Positions 41,650-50,254 of a stretch of 53,047 bases of DNA are shown one piece after another. A model generated the notes under the pieces. That model did no database searches. It worked only from the letters and a program-made list of their open reading frames with translations, and was not told the origin of the DNA. The stretch comes from Promethearchaeota archaeon (GTDB lineage Archaea > Asgardarchaeota > Lokiarchaeia > Sigynarchaeales > SOKP01): assembly GCA_004524425.1 (NCBI GenBank), contig SDNN01000001.1:1-53047 (forward strand). The letters run 5' to 3'. Within the stretch, counting starts at the first letter, position 1; each line of letters opens with the position of its first letter. Made by a program: the position numbers and the translations under genes.

Positions 41650-44544
41650 ATGTCTCTTGATGAAATTGACGAGCGTTCCTTAACACCCATGATGCAACAT
41701 TGGTGGGCTATTCGTAAAAAATATCCTCCAGAGTACATACTCGCCTACAGAATGGGAGATTTCTATGAATTTTTTTACGACGATGCTAAAAAAGTGTCTA
41801 ATCTTCTGGGATTGACTTTGACTAAGAGAAAAGTTGGTAATGACTCCTATCCTTTAGCAGGTATCCCTCATCACGCAGGAAATTATTTAAAAAACTTGGT
41901 TAACATGGGAGAAACCGTAATTTTGGTTGACCAGTTGGAAGACCCCTCAACCGTGAAGGGCCGCATTGTTAAGCGCGGGGTAGTGAGAATCTTATCCCCG
42001 GGGACGATTACCGAACATGACATGCTAAATTCGAATGAAAATAATTACATTGCTTCAATAGTTAAGGAAAGAAAAGGTTATGGTATAGCATTCGTTGATT
42101 TGTCGACTGGTGAATTTGTTACTACTGAATTCTCGTCAGACATTAAAGATCCAATGGAAAAATTATTAAGTATATTTTCTCAATATGATCCCGTTGAATT
42201 AATCATACCTTCAGAACTTAAAAATGATGAACGCCTATTTTTACTGTTAACGGACTTAACTGACGTAGTCATTAAAAAATTTCCTGATTATTTATTCAAC
42301 TATGAAGAATCATATTCTTTAATTAAACGACAATATGGTCTTTCTAATCTGAAATCATTCGATTTAGAGGGTTCAGACAGAGAATTAGCAGTTCAAGCTG
42401 CTGGAGGCCTTTTAGCTTTTCTAAAAGAAACTCAAAGAGATATGGTTCCTAACATATTTAAAATAAATGTAATCCAAGAAAAGAATATCTTACATTTAGA
42501 TTATATAACCCAAAGAAATCTTGAATTAATTGCTTCATTATGGGAAAAGGGAAAAGATACAACCTTATTTTCGGTTTTTAATCATACAAATACTCCCATG
42601 GGCGCCCGCTTATTAAAAAAAGTAATTTTAAGACCCTTAAAGGATATCGAGGAGATTAATTATAGATTAAATATCGTCCAAAAATTTAAGGATGATATAT
42701 TTCTCAGATCTGATTTAAGAGAAGAATTGAAAGTAATAGGAGATCTTGAACGATATGCCAATCGTCTAACCTATCTATCACGAACCAATGCACGAGATTT
42801 ATTAAATGTTAAAAATTCTCTTGAAAAAATACCAAGAATAAAGGAATTATTGAATAAAGCAAAAATACCTGAAATTTCAAGATTCTTAGAAAAGATCAAT
42901 GATTTTAAAGGCATTACAGGTCTCATAGAGAATTCCATAAAAGAGGATCCACCTACCACCATCAAAGAAGGTAACTTGATCAAAGCTGGTTATAATGGTG
43001 AGGTGGATGAATTGCGTGATCTGATTAACAACGGAAAGGAAATCATTTTGAAATATGAGAATGAACAAAAAAAGAGATTTAATCTAAACTCGGGTTTGAA
43101 AATTGGACATAATAACATCCTTGGATATTATATTCAAATTACCAAAAATACTTTGAAAAGCATAAAAGAGATTCCAGATGAATACGCTGAACGCCAAACT
43201 CTTAAAAATGCAAAAAGATATACCACTTCGGAATTGAAAGCAATTGAAGCAAAAATCATCACTGCCGAAGAGAAAATCAATGATTTGGAATATGAGATCT
43301 TTTGCACCATTAGAGAAAAAGTGGAAGAGAAAGTACAAAAAATATTAGAAACTGCCAAGAACATTGCCATGATTGATGTTTTAACATGCTTTGCAGAAAT
43401 AGCTGAAAAATTCAATTACTGTCGCCCCCTATTAAATGAAGGTAATAAAATAACCATAAAAGAAGGAAGACATCCAGTAGTCGAGCAGATGGATTTAACT
43501 GAAAAATTTATTCCAAACGATTGTTATCTTGATCCTGAAAGAGAACAATTATTAATAATAACCGGGCCCAACATGGCCGGAAAAAGCACTTATCTTAGGC
43601 AAGTGGCCTTGATTTGTCTAATCGCTCAAATAGGTTGTTTTGTTCCTGCCAAATCCGCTGATATTGGAATAATTGATCAAATATTTACTCGTATTGGCGC
43701 TTCAGATGATCTCGCTCGAAAGTTAAGCACATTTATGATTGAAATGACTGAAACTGCTAAAATTCTTAACTATGCTAGCCCCAAGAGCTTGATAATTATT
43801 GATGAACTTGGAAGAGGTACGAGTACTAGTGATGGTCAAAGCATCGCTATGTCAGTCTTGGAGAGACTTCACGAAATCAAAGCAAAAACCCTATTTAGCA
43901 CTCATTATCACCAGCTAACTGAAATAAACTTACCCAGAGTAAAGAATTATCATTTAGATATTATCGAAAACGATGATGGAAGCATCAATTTTGTTAGAAA
44001 ATTGCGACCAGGGAGTACCGATAAATCTTATGGAATTCATGTGGCAAGACTTGCGGGTATTCCTGACGATGTAATTATTAGAGCTTTTGAAATACTTGAA
44101 CAAATCGAATCAAAAGATCCTTTTAGATCAACGGTTAAGGAAAATGGTAATCATCAATCGTCTGATAAAATTTATGATAAGATAATAAATGGAAAAAAAA
44201 AGGAATTGGAAAGAATTCAAGTCGAAACTCGGGAGAAAAAGGAAGAATTAAGATCTTGCGATGATAGCTTGAGTGAAAAAGAAAAATTACTTGAAAAAAA
44301 AACCATCAAAATTAATTCTCTCAATGAAAAAATAGAAGAATTAAAAAATAAACTTCCCGTAAAAAAAAAATACATACAAACCAGCCTTCTTGGGAAGCCT
44401 ATTGAGACCAGTAAGAGTCTAAATGATAATTTGAAAAATTTATTGAAAAAAATTAAAGAGATCGATATTAACTCTTATACGCCCGTCGATGCCATGAAAG
44501 ATTTAATTGAAATAAAAGAAAAACTGAAAGATTCAAAATTTTAA
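41650..44544 (+). CDS. mutS: DNA mismatch repair protein MutS
   Basis: Recognises mismatches and signals to MutL. The N-terminal mismatch-recognition motif GDFYEFF carries F38 and E40, as in MutS1/MSH6, so it is a repair-type MutS and not MutS2. The core and clamp domains follow, and the ABC-type ATPase has Walker A GPNMAGKST (639-647) and Walker B IIIDELGRGTSTSDG. Length is 964 residues, about 100 longer than bacterial MutS. The excess lies after the ATPase: residues 840-905 are a Lys/Glu coiled coil inserted before the usual C-terminal helices (INSYTPVDAMKDLIEIKEKL). QTSLLG at 910-915 resembles the sliding-clamp-binding QLSLF of bacteria. mutL lies 1.2 kb downstream. Confidence 0.95.
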   Translation: MSLDEIDERSLTPMMQHWWAIRKKYPPEYILAYRMGDFYEFFYDDAKKVSNLLGLTLTKRKVGNDSYPLAGIPHHAGNYLKNLVNMGETVILVDQLEDPSTVKGRIVKRGVVRILSPGTITEHDMLNSNENNYIASIVKERKGYGIAFVDLSTGEFVTTEFSSDIKDPMEKLLSIFSQYDPVELIIPSELKNDERLFLLLTDLTDVVIKKFPDYLFNYEESYSLIKRQYGLSNLKSFDLEGSDRELAVQAAGGLLAFLKETQRDMVPNIFKINVIQEKNILHLDYITQRNLELIASLWEKGKDTTLFSVFNHTNTPMGARLLKKVILRPLKDIEEINYRLNIVQKFKDDIFLRSDLREELKVIGDLERYANRLTYLSRTNARDLLNVKNSLEKIPRIKELLNKAKIPEISRFLEKINDFKGITGLIENSIKEDPPTTIKEGNLIKAGYNGEVDELRDLINNGKEIILKYENEQKKRFNLNSGLKIGHNNILGYYIQITKNTLKSIKEIPDEYAERQTLKNAKRYTTSELKAIEAKIITAEEKINDLEYEIFCTIREKVEEKVQKILETAKNIAMIDVLTCFAEIAEKFNYCRPLLNEGNKITIKEGRHPVVEQMDLTEKFIPNDCYLDPEREQLLIITGPNMAGKSTYLRQVALICLIAQIGCFVPAKSADIGIIDQIFTRIGASDDLARKLSTFMIEMTETAKILNYASPKSLIIIDELGRGTSTSDGQSIAMSVLERLHEIKAKTLFSTHYHQLTEINLPRVKNYHLDIIENDDGSINFVRKLRPGSTDKSYGIHVARLAGIPDDVIIRAFEILEQIESKDPFRSTVKENGNHQSSDKIYDKIINGKKKELERIQVETREKKEELRSCDDSLSEKEKLLEKKTIKINSLNEKIEELKNKLPVKKKYIQTSLLGKPIETSKSLNDNLKNLLKKIKEIDINSYTPVDAMKDLIEIKEKLKDSKF

Positions 44545-45453
44545 ACCCATTAAGGGAAATAAAAACACGATCATCGTTAAGTAAATATAATAAGCAATCA
44601 GTATTGGAAGGATGAATGCTTTGAATTGGTGCTTTCTTTTTACATTTTCAATGTTTTCACAGAATATGATCAGAAAGAGACTAATTATCATGAGATGTGT
44701 CGGTTGCAACGCCTTCCAAAGGATTGAATCAAGAACAAAAATACCTTGAACATAATCGTCTGAATGACCCCAATTTCGTATCATTTGCAAAAAATAGTCC
44801 GGAAATATGATATATGGAATGCATGCCAGAAAAAACGGGGTAAGGTAATATTTAAGATCTTTAACCTCTATTTTTCTAATTACCAAGAGCAGCGGTAGAA
44901 ATAATATTGCATTAATCTTGAAAGTCGCCAAAGTAAAGAAAATTCCCGATAACCACATCTTATCTTTTTCCAAAGACACATATGAAAGGAATACAAAAAA
45001 AGTGATTAAAAAATTACAGTTATTATAATATGCATCTAACGCATAACTAACAGTACTTAACGCGTAAAAGACGAGCAAGTCTACTTGATTTTTAAAGATT
45101 TTTGGTGCTTCATTCATGATGTAAATTCCCATCACTAGCCTGAGAATATCCCAGATATATACTCCAATATCAACGGGAAGTAGATAAAAGGGGAAAAAAA
45201 GAAAATACCAAAAATAGAGATAATACGGAGGCCAATCGTATCCTTCAATAGGTTCGTAAAAATTTACTAAGCCATTATCCATTCCTTTGATAAAAAGAAA
45301 ATAATCGTAGTCTTTTGAGTCTAGAATAATTCTGGGAAATGAAAAATAATTGAACATTATTCTATAGGTTATTAGCGCTATGGATATCACTATAATTACA
45401 CATATAAATAAGTGATGTAAAGGATATTCATCTTTTTCATTCACGGGCATCAT
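44533..45453 (-). CDS. GT87-like (GT-C) integral membrane glycosyltransferase candidate
   Basis: About eight hydrophobic segments over 306 residues. The pattern resembles the GT87/DUF2029 family of polyprenyl-phosphate-mannose-using transferases. An early aspartate-rich loop (LDSKDYDYFLFIKGMDNG) follows the first membrane segment, as in the GT-C fold. The EPIEGYDWPPYYLYFWY loop (about 62-78) and NNCNFLITFFVFLSY, then SGIFFTLATFKINAILFLPLLLV, agree with the family's NLGQVN... and KP... segments. It would act outside the membrane on lipid-linked sugars or on cell-surface glycans. The 3' end overlaps mutS by 12 bases on the opposite strand. Shorter than typical members (about 400 residues). Confidence 0.65.
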   Translation of the reverse strand: MMPVNEKDEYPLHHLFICVIIVISIALITYRIMFNYFSFPRIILDSKDYDYFLFIKGMDNGLVNFYEPIEGYDWPPYYLYFWYFLFFPFYLLPVDIGVYIWDILRLVMGIYIMNEAPKIFKNQVDLLVFYALSTVSYALDAYYNNCNFLITFFVFLSYVSLEKDKMWLSGIFFTLATFKINAILFLPLLLVIRKIEVKDLKYYLTPFFLACIPYIIFPDYFLQMIRNWGHSDDYVQGIFVLDSILWKALQPTHLMIISLFLIIFCENIENVKRKHQFKAFILPILIAYYIYLTMIVFLFPLMGLKF

Positions 45454-45461
45454 GATAAGAA

Positions 45462-45584
45462 TTATGTTACAAATATAGAAAATCTAATTAATATTAAGAA
45501 TTCACTCCTAAATTTTGAATATTTTTCTACAGCTGGAGTGAACATGTAAGTGTCGAAGTTAGGTTCTATCAAGATATTAAACAT
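45462..45584 (-). CDS. Candidate 40-residue small protein upstream of the GT87-like gene
   Basis: An ORF running from ATG at 45584 to a stop 8 bases before the start of the membrane glycosyltransferase gene. The product begins MFNILIEPNFDTYMFTPAVE and ends in a hydrophobic stretch FLILIRFSIFVT. AAAGGAT stands 4 bases before the ATG as a weak ribosome binding site. No similarity is recognised. An open frame of this length can arise by chance in AT-rich DNA, and a perfect 8-base inverted repeat (45501-45508 with 45535-45542) falls inside it. Coding is therefore uncertain. Confidence 0.28.
   Translation of the reverse strand: MFNILIEPNFDTYMFTPAVEKYSKFRSEFLILIRFSIFVT
45501..45542. repeat. 8-base inverted repeat with 26-base spacer
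   Basis: TTCACTCC (45501-45508) and GGAGTGAA (45535-45542) are exact reverse complements. The repeat is GC-richer than its surroundings. It may be a hairpin or operator in the gap between the GT87-like gene and mutL, or lie within the small ORF 45462-45584. Confidence 0.35.
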
Positions 45585-45675
45585 GGTTATCCTTTTCTCA
45601 TCATGAAGAAAATTTTCGTTTTAGAATTTATTAAATCTTTCATAGAGTAGTTATTTAAATTTAAGCATACTGAAT

Positions 45676-45690
45676 CTTATATATATTATA
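45676..45690 (+). promoter_or_regulatory. TATA box of mutL
   Basis: CTTATATATATTATA includes a strong archaeal TATA element. Transcription would start near 45710, leaving a leader of about 30 bases before the TTG start at 45740. Confidence 0.5.
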
Positions 45691-45739
45691 GTCTAAATAT
45701 TCGTTATCTTTTAAAACAATAACTTATTTCGGAAGTAAA

Positions 45740-47602
45740 TTGAAAAGAAAAAAAATCAAAAAAATCATCGATTCTGAAAAAATCGCTGCTGGAGAGGTTT
45801 GCGAGAGACCTGCGAATGTGGTAAAGGAATTGATTGAGAATAGTATTGATGCTGGTGCTAATGAGATAAGGATTGTCGTAAAAAAAGCGGGAAAGACACT
45901 CATTCAAGTTATTGATGACGGAATGGGGATTCCCTCGGAAGAGATCATACTAGCATTTGAACGACACACCAGTAGTAAAATTAGGACGATTAAGGATCTC
46001 GATAATTTATCGACTTTAGGTTTTAGAGGTGAAGCTTTAGCCAGCATTACTGCAGTCAGTCAAGTTGAAATAATCTCTCGAACCGAATCTGATGAAGTGG
46101 GTGTTCAAATCTTTATTGATGGAGGCAAGTGCCTGGACAAAAAAGAAATATCCTGTCCAAAAGGAACTAATATTAAAGTCAAGAACCTTTTCTTCAACAT
46201 CCCTGCCCGACGTAAGTTCCTCAAATCAGATGCGACTGAACTCGGACACATTACGGATCTTATACAAAGGTATGCTTTAGCTTATCCAGATATTCATTTT
46301 ATCTATCAACATAATGAGTTGACTATTCTTAATTGCCCATCAAATGACCTAAAGACCACTGTATTTCACATATACGGTAAATCAAGCGCTAAATACATGG
46401 AATTAATAAAATATTCGGAAGATGGCATGTATTTCAAACTCCATGGATTATTGGGGCATCCGCAATTGTCTAAAAAAAATAGGAATTATTCTAGTATATT
46501 CATAAATCATAGATACGTTATAAGCGATCTTTTATTTCGAGCAGTTAAGGAGGCATATAAGGATATTTTAATGATCGGGAAATATCCTTTCTTTATTTTA
46601 CATATAGAAATGGACCCCTCTAAAATTGATTTTAACATACATCCGAAGAAATTGTATATTAGATTTGAAAATGAGGATTTTATTTACAATAAAGTCTACA
46701 ATATCCTGCGTAAGTTTGTCGAAGAAAAATTCATCATAAAGGAAACTAAATATCTAGAACCTGAACTTGATAAATATGTCATTAAGCCAGAAGAGAATGT
46801 TAAACAACCGCCAAGAAAAGTAGATGATGAAGCAGTAACGCGGAGTTCAAAAGCAGAAAACACCCTGAAAAAGGAGGAATTCATTGAAAAACCTGTTCAG
46901 CTCCGATTGACAGACCAAGATAAGATAGAAACTTCTCAAAATGCCCTCCTTGCTGATACCTACATTCGAGAGAAGTACATAATTACTGAAAATTTCCCAA
47001 AATTGCACCTCATTTCTCATACTGGACAATTAAGCAATAAAGTTTATGTACTATTAGAAGGATTAAATGAAAATGATGAACCTGGCCTATTTATTCTTGA
47101 TCAACATGCCGCTTCTGAGCGTATAAATAAAGAATTTTTCTTAGAAATGTATGAAAAGTCCAAAGGAAGCAAACAACGACTGATATCCCCCCTGAAAATT
47201 GAAGTTTCAGCAACAGAAAGGTTTTTTCTTGAATCAAATCTATCCGAAATAAACAAATTAGGGTTCAATTTTGAACATTTTGGAGGAAATACTTTTATTT
47301 TAAGAGAAATTCCCTCGATTATCCAAAAACTGCCAAAAACTGAGTTAATTAATGAAATAATAAGTGATATCACTGAAATAGGTAAGGAGAGAAGTTTTGC
47401 AGAAGTAAAAGAGGAAATCATAAATTACATGGCATGTCATAAAAGCATTAGGGGTGGTGATGACCTTAGCTTGAAAGATATCAGAGATTTAATTCTCGAC
47501 CTTTCTCAATGTAAGGATCCTTTTCATTGTGCTCATTCCAGACCAACATTGCGCTTTATATCACTTAAAGAATTAGACAAGCTATTTAAGAGAAGAGTGT
47601 AA
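45740..47602 (+). CDS. mutL: DNA mismatch repair protein MutL, endonuclease type
   Basis: Couples MutS to strand incision. The GHKL ATPase has the catalytic glutamate in KELIENSIDAGA (E30, N34), DDGMGI (59-64) and GFRGEAL near residue 95. A flexible linker rich in Lys, Glu and Pro follows (about 350-400). The C-terminal dimerisation domain contains the endonuclease motif DQHAASERINKE (454-465), with the later ACHKSIRGG and CAHSRPT motifs that complete the metal site. It therefore nicks DNA, as in PMS2 and in bacteria without MutH. Length 620 residues. TTG at 45740 is the only possible start near the conserved N-terminus. Confidence 0.94.
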   Translation: MKRKKIKKIIDSEKIAAGEVCERPANVVKELIENSIDAGANEIRIVVKKAGKTLIQVIDDGMGIPSEEIILAFERHTSSKIRTIKDLDNLSTLGFRGEALASITAVSQVEIISRTESDEVGVQIFIDGGKCLDKKEISCPKGTNIKVKNLFFNIPARRKFLKSDATELGHITDLIQRYALAYPDIHFIYQHNELTILNCPSNDLKTTVFHIYGKSSAKYMELIKYSEDGMYFKLHGLLGHPQLSKKNRNYSSIFINHRYVISDLLFRAVKEAYKDILMIGKYPFFILHIEMDPSKIDFNIHPKKLYIRFENEDFIYNKVYNILRKFVEEKFIIKETKYLEPELDKYVIKPEENVKQPPRKVDDEAVTRSSKAENTLKKEEFIEKPVQLRLTDQDKIETSQNALLADTYIREKYIITENFPKLHLISHTGQLSNKVYVLLEGLNENDEPGLFILDQHAASERINKEFFLEMYEKSKGSKQRLISPLKIEVSATERFFLESNLSEINKLGFNFEHFGGNTFILREIPSIIQKLPKTELINEIISDITEIGKERSFAEVKEEIINYMACHKSIRGGDDLSLKDIRDLILDLSQCKDPFHCAHSRPTLRFISLKELDKLFKRRV

Positions 47603-47743
47603 ACTATTTGTTTAAAATCAATGAAGTTTGAATTTTTTAAATATCAGTCCTTTTTGTAAATACTTAAGTTTTTATAGAGATTCTTGTTCTTTTAATACGA
47701 AATTGACTAGTTTAATCAATTTAAGAATTTGAGTTGATAACAT

Positions 47744-48457
47744 TTGGTTCCTAAATTAAGAAAAAAGAAAGAGAAGCAGGAGAAAAAGAATAAGACTTCA
47801 ATCAGTCCGTCAATTGGCGACATATCATCCAAATTGAATAAAATTGATGCGCTTGTAGAAATAGATAAATTAAAAAATTTAGCCATTAATTATAAAGTTA
47901 ATGCTGACTTCGAGAAAGCTATAAATACAGCAGATAAAATAATGAGGTTAGCTGTAAAATTTGACATGCCTTCTTTAATCAAAGAACAAGAAAAATTCAT
48001 GAATACCATGGCTGAAAAAGTACAAAAAGATTATTTTATTTCAAAGATTCACGATGTTAGTGAAGTCATCACAGATCAATATACCAAATTAATTAAATCA
48101 AATCGAATCATGCAAGCTCATGCACTTATTGAGGGCTTCAAAAAAGAATATGATGAATTCTCCTATTTTAGCTCTATTCCTGCGGTGCAAGAACTCATTG
48201 ATATCGACAAAAAGAACTGGATAAAGTATCAAGTTAAATTCAAGGATAAATATGATGGGATATTTAAAGATGAACAAGAAGAATTAATCATTCTTATCGA
48301 TGCGATTAATAAATACCACGATGAATTGATTGAGGATGGTCAACTTGATGAAGCTAACAATATCATTGAAGAGTTTATTAAAAAATATGAAGATAATTCT
48401 AACATAATGTCATTACAGAACGTGCAGACTCTTATCAAGAAAAAAAGAGAAGCTTAG
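47744..48457 (+). CDS. Helical protein with TPR-like repeats, unknown function
   Basis: A 237-residue protein from a TTG start at 47744; the reading frame fits no near ATG. The first 20 residues are strongly basic (KLRKKKEKQEKKNKTS). The rest is predicted all-helical, with repeated pairs such as LKNLAINYKVNADFEKAINTADKIMRLAVKF (about 43-73) and IMQAHALIEGFKKEYDEF (about 122-139), and LIEDGQLDEANNIIEEFIKKYED near the end, which recall TPR-like hairpins. No family recognised. It follows mutL on the same strand after 141 bases with several T runs, so it is probably a separate transcript. Confidence 0.65.
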   Translation: MVPKLRKKKEKQEKKNKTSISPSIGDISSKLNKIDALVEIDKLKNLAINYKVNADFEKAINTADKIMRLAVKFDMPSLIKEQEKFMNTMAEKVQKDYFISKIHDVSEVITDQYTKLIKSNRIMQAHALIEGFKKEYDEFSYFSSIPAVQELIDIDKKNWIKYQVKFKDKYDGIFKDEQEELIILIDAINKYHDELIEDGQLDEANNIIEEFIKKYEDNSNIMSLQNVQTLIKKKREA

Positions 48458-48536
48458 AATTCAATTAGTTTGAAAAACTTTTTTCTAGTACGAATAGATC
48501 TAAAGAAAATAGTTCTTATTTCAAGCTTTCATAAAA

Positions 48537-48809
48537 TTATGCTTTAGAAAATGCTATTGCTTCTATGCCCTGAACATTATCTAGTTTTGCTAGCATCTCT
48601 TCGATCTTATCTGTTCCTCCCCACTCATCGGGATATCTCACTCTTATTCTTGCTTTTTTTAAACCAAAAGCAACTGGAAGTATTTCATGAGCTTCTAGTG
48701 TGCATTCATCTGATAATACTCCTTTTATTTGCTCTATGAATTCTTCAAAATTTACATCTGTATCATCGGGAACTACATCAATTAATGCGACAAATTCATT
48801 TCCCATCAT
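48537..48809 (-). CDS. ef1b: Translation elongation factor 1-beta
   Basis: The guanine-nucleotide exchange factor for archaeal EF-1alpha. The 90-residue length and the sequence FVALIDVVPDDTDVNFEEFIEQIKGVL at the start, PVAFGLKKARIRVRYPDEWGGTDKIEEMLAKLDNVQGIEAI in the second half, match the single-domain archaeal form. It begins at ATG 48809 (a second ATG follows directly). The Zn-ribbon protein gene lies 20 bases upstream on the same strand, the common archaeal arrangement. Confidence 0.95.
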   Translation of the reverse strand: MMGNEFVALIDVVPDDTDVNFEEFIEQIKGVLSDECTLEAHEILPVAFGLKKARIRVRYPDEWGGTDKIEEMLAKLDNVQGIEAIAFSKA

Positions 48810-48829
48810 AAATCATCTCTTATTTCATA

Positions 48830-49006
48830 TTAAGGTCCTTCAAATTCACATTTTAAACATTTATAGGTTTTTCCCATGGCTCGACATCGTTCGCATCGCC
48901 AGATCGTTACATCTCCACAAGAAGGGCAAGGAAAATGAACGGCATTTTCGTAGGGTGCTATGGGTCTTCCACATGAAAAACATATATTCTTCTTAAATGT
49001 CGACAT
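48830..49006 (-). CDS. Zn-ribbon RNA-binding-like protein, partner of EF-1beta
   Basis: A 58-residue protein starting MSTFKKNICFSCGRPIAPYE. It has four CxxC pairs: ICFSC (C9, C12), CPSC (C27, C30), CERC (C38, C41) and CLKC (C50, C53), two treble-clef or ribbon zinc sites. The pattern matches the archaeal COG2888-type zinc-ribbon family, commonly encoded just upstream of EF-1beta as here (20 bases). The role is not settled; RNA binding is a prediction in the family. The gene is shorter than 60 codons and easy to miss. ATG at 49006. Confidence 0.9.
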   Translation of the reverse strand: MSTFKKNICFSCGRPIAPYENAVHFPCPSCGDVTIWRCERCRAMGKTYKCLKCEFEGP

Positions 49007-49135
49007 TAGCTAAAAAAATTCAAGATAAAATTAATTATTTTTGGTTTTAAGATATTTTAACATGATTCATGTTGAAATGAATTTCTTATTGATCAATTTT
49101 AAATGTTTTTTTTCTTCCTAATTCCGACTTTATCA

Positions 49136-49161
49136 ATTCGATTTTTATGCAAATATCGAAT
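49136..49161. repeat. 7-base inverted repeat upstream of the gene at 49292
   Basis: ATTCGAT (49136-49142) and ATCGAAT (49155-49161) are exact reverse complements with a 12-base spacer. About 40 bases later a TATATATA (about 49199-49206) probably marks the promoter for the gene at 49292. Apart from these, the 285-base intergenic region holds no ORF. Confidence 0.35.
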
Positions 49162-49291
49162 AAAATTAATCAAACTTTAAATTGGAAAAGAACATAAAAT
49201 ATATATAGAATCATATTTGGAGTCTTATGTATTAATATTTAATTACAAAGCTCTTAATGATCCATATTAAGGAAAAGGTAATAATTTTCAT

Positions 49292-49825
49292 ATGCCAGAA
49301 AATAAGGTAAAGAAGTATTTCTCATTAATCGAAGCATGGGCATGGTGCGATATTTGCCAGGACATGATTTCTTTGAAGATTGATAAAGATGAAATCATGG
49401 ACGGTCTTGAAATGGGTATTTATACCAAGGAATATAAACATAAAAATCTCAACTCCGATATAGAAGATCCAGATGACAGATCAGGCGAAGAACATACCAT
49501 TTACGTGTATATTGATGATAGTTACGATGTTACTGGTGTGAAAGCTTTTTTTGGTGATTCTCCAACCATGGAATCCTTGGAAGAAGAAGCAGCTGCTTCT
49601 GGGGTCACTGAAGTAAGAATACCTATCATTGTGAAGGAGGTTCCTCCTACCAGCGTGCATTTGGGCATGATTAGTCCTGATGAGTATAAAGTCTTAAAAA
49701 TTTGTGATGGCATGAATACCATTGAGCAAGTAGCAGAAATTGCAGGAAAAAGCGTGGAAGAACTAGAAAAAATGATGGAGAAATTACGTAAAAAAGGCTT
49801 GGTAGATGTTATTAAACGAACTTAA
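49292..49825 (+). CDS. Protein with N-terminal CxxC module and C-terminal winged helix
   Basis: A 177-residue protein of no recognised family. Near the N-terminus, AWCDICQDM gives C19-x2-C22, the only cysteine pair near there. Residues 40-75 are acidic and probably flexible (NSDIEDPDDRSGEEHT). The last 65 residues, from ISPDEYKVLKICDGMNTIEQVAEIAGKSVEELEKMMEKLRKKGLVDVI, look like a winged-helix DNA-binding-like domain, of the type found in many archaeal regulators. A TATA-like TATATATA about 90 bases upstream and AAGGTAAT before the ATG suggest normal expression with a leader. Function unknown. Confidence 0.7.
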   Translation: MPENKVKKYFSLIEAWAWCDICQDMISLKIDKDEIMDGLEMGIYTKEYKHKNLNSDIEDPDDRSGEEHTIYVYIDDSYDVTGVKAFFGDSPTMESLEEEAAASGVTEVRIPIIVKEVPPTSVHLGMISPDEYKVLKICDGMNTIEQVAEIAGKSVEELEKMMEKLRKKGLVDVIKRT

Positions 49826-49919
49826 AGACCTCTTCCAAGAAATTTAGTAACTTTTTATTATACTTTTAGCAAAATTTTATCATAATTCATTTTAATGTCA
49901 AGTAAAACAAATTTACTCA

Positions 49920-50195
49920 TTAAATCAATCGTAAAACATCAAAAATTGATTTAACAAACTTTTTCCCTAATGTTTTATATGAGGTAAATAAAAATTGCTG
50001 AGCGGATATCTTTCCTGCCATTAAGTCTTCCCAGGAATACCTTAATTTCTCCCAATCAGTAGATAATTTTTCCTTGAGATATTTTTCGATCTTTTTTTGA
50101 TTTTTACGCAACTCCTCAAGGTTTTCTTCAATTTTTTTGATCGATTCTTCGATCTCTTGTTCTTTTACTTCTTCTTCTTTAATCTCTTCTTCCAT
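49920..50195 (-). CDS. Small coiled-coil protein, unknown function
   Basis: 91 residues. The first half (EEEIKEEEVKEQEIEESIKKIEENLEELRKNQKKIEKYL) is a very regular acidic coiled coil. The second half, DWEKLRYSWEDLMAGKISAQQFLFTSYKTLGKKFVKSIFDVLRLI, is amphipathic and could associate with membranes or partner proteins. ATG at 50195. It lies downstream of iorB on the same strand after 59 bases. No family recognised. Confidence 0.65.
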   Translation of the reverse strand: MEEEIKEEEVKEQEIEESIKKIEENLEELRKNQKKIEKYLKEKLSTDWEKLRYSWEDLMAGKISAQQFLFTSYKTLGKKFVKSIFDVLRLI

Positions 50196-50254
50196 TTTCT
50201 AATCTAAATATTTTATTATTAAAAATAGTTTTTATCTTCTTTTTAATTAACTTG

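Noticed and set aside
47101..47421. Minus-strand ORF of 106 residues inside mutL
   Set aside because: Antisense to the MutL endonuclease domain; Ser/Leu/Ile-rich shadow.
48700..48996. Plus-strand ORF of 98 residues
   Set aside because: Antisense to EF-1beta and its zinc-ribbon partner, both strongly supported.
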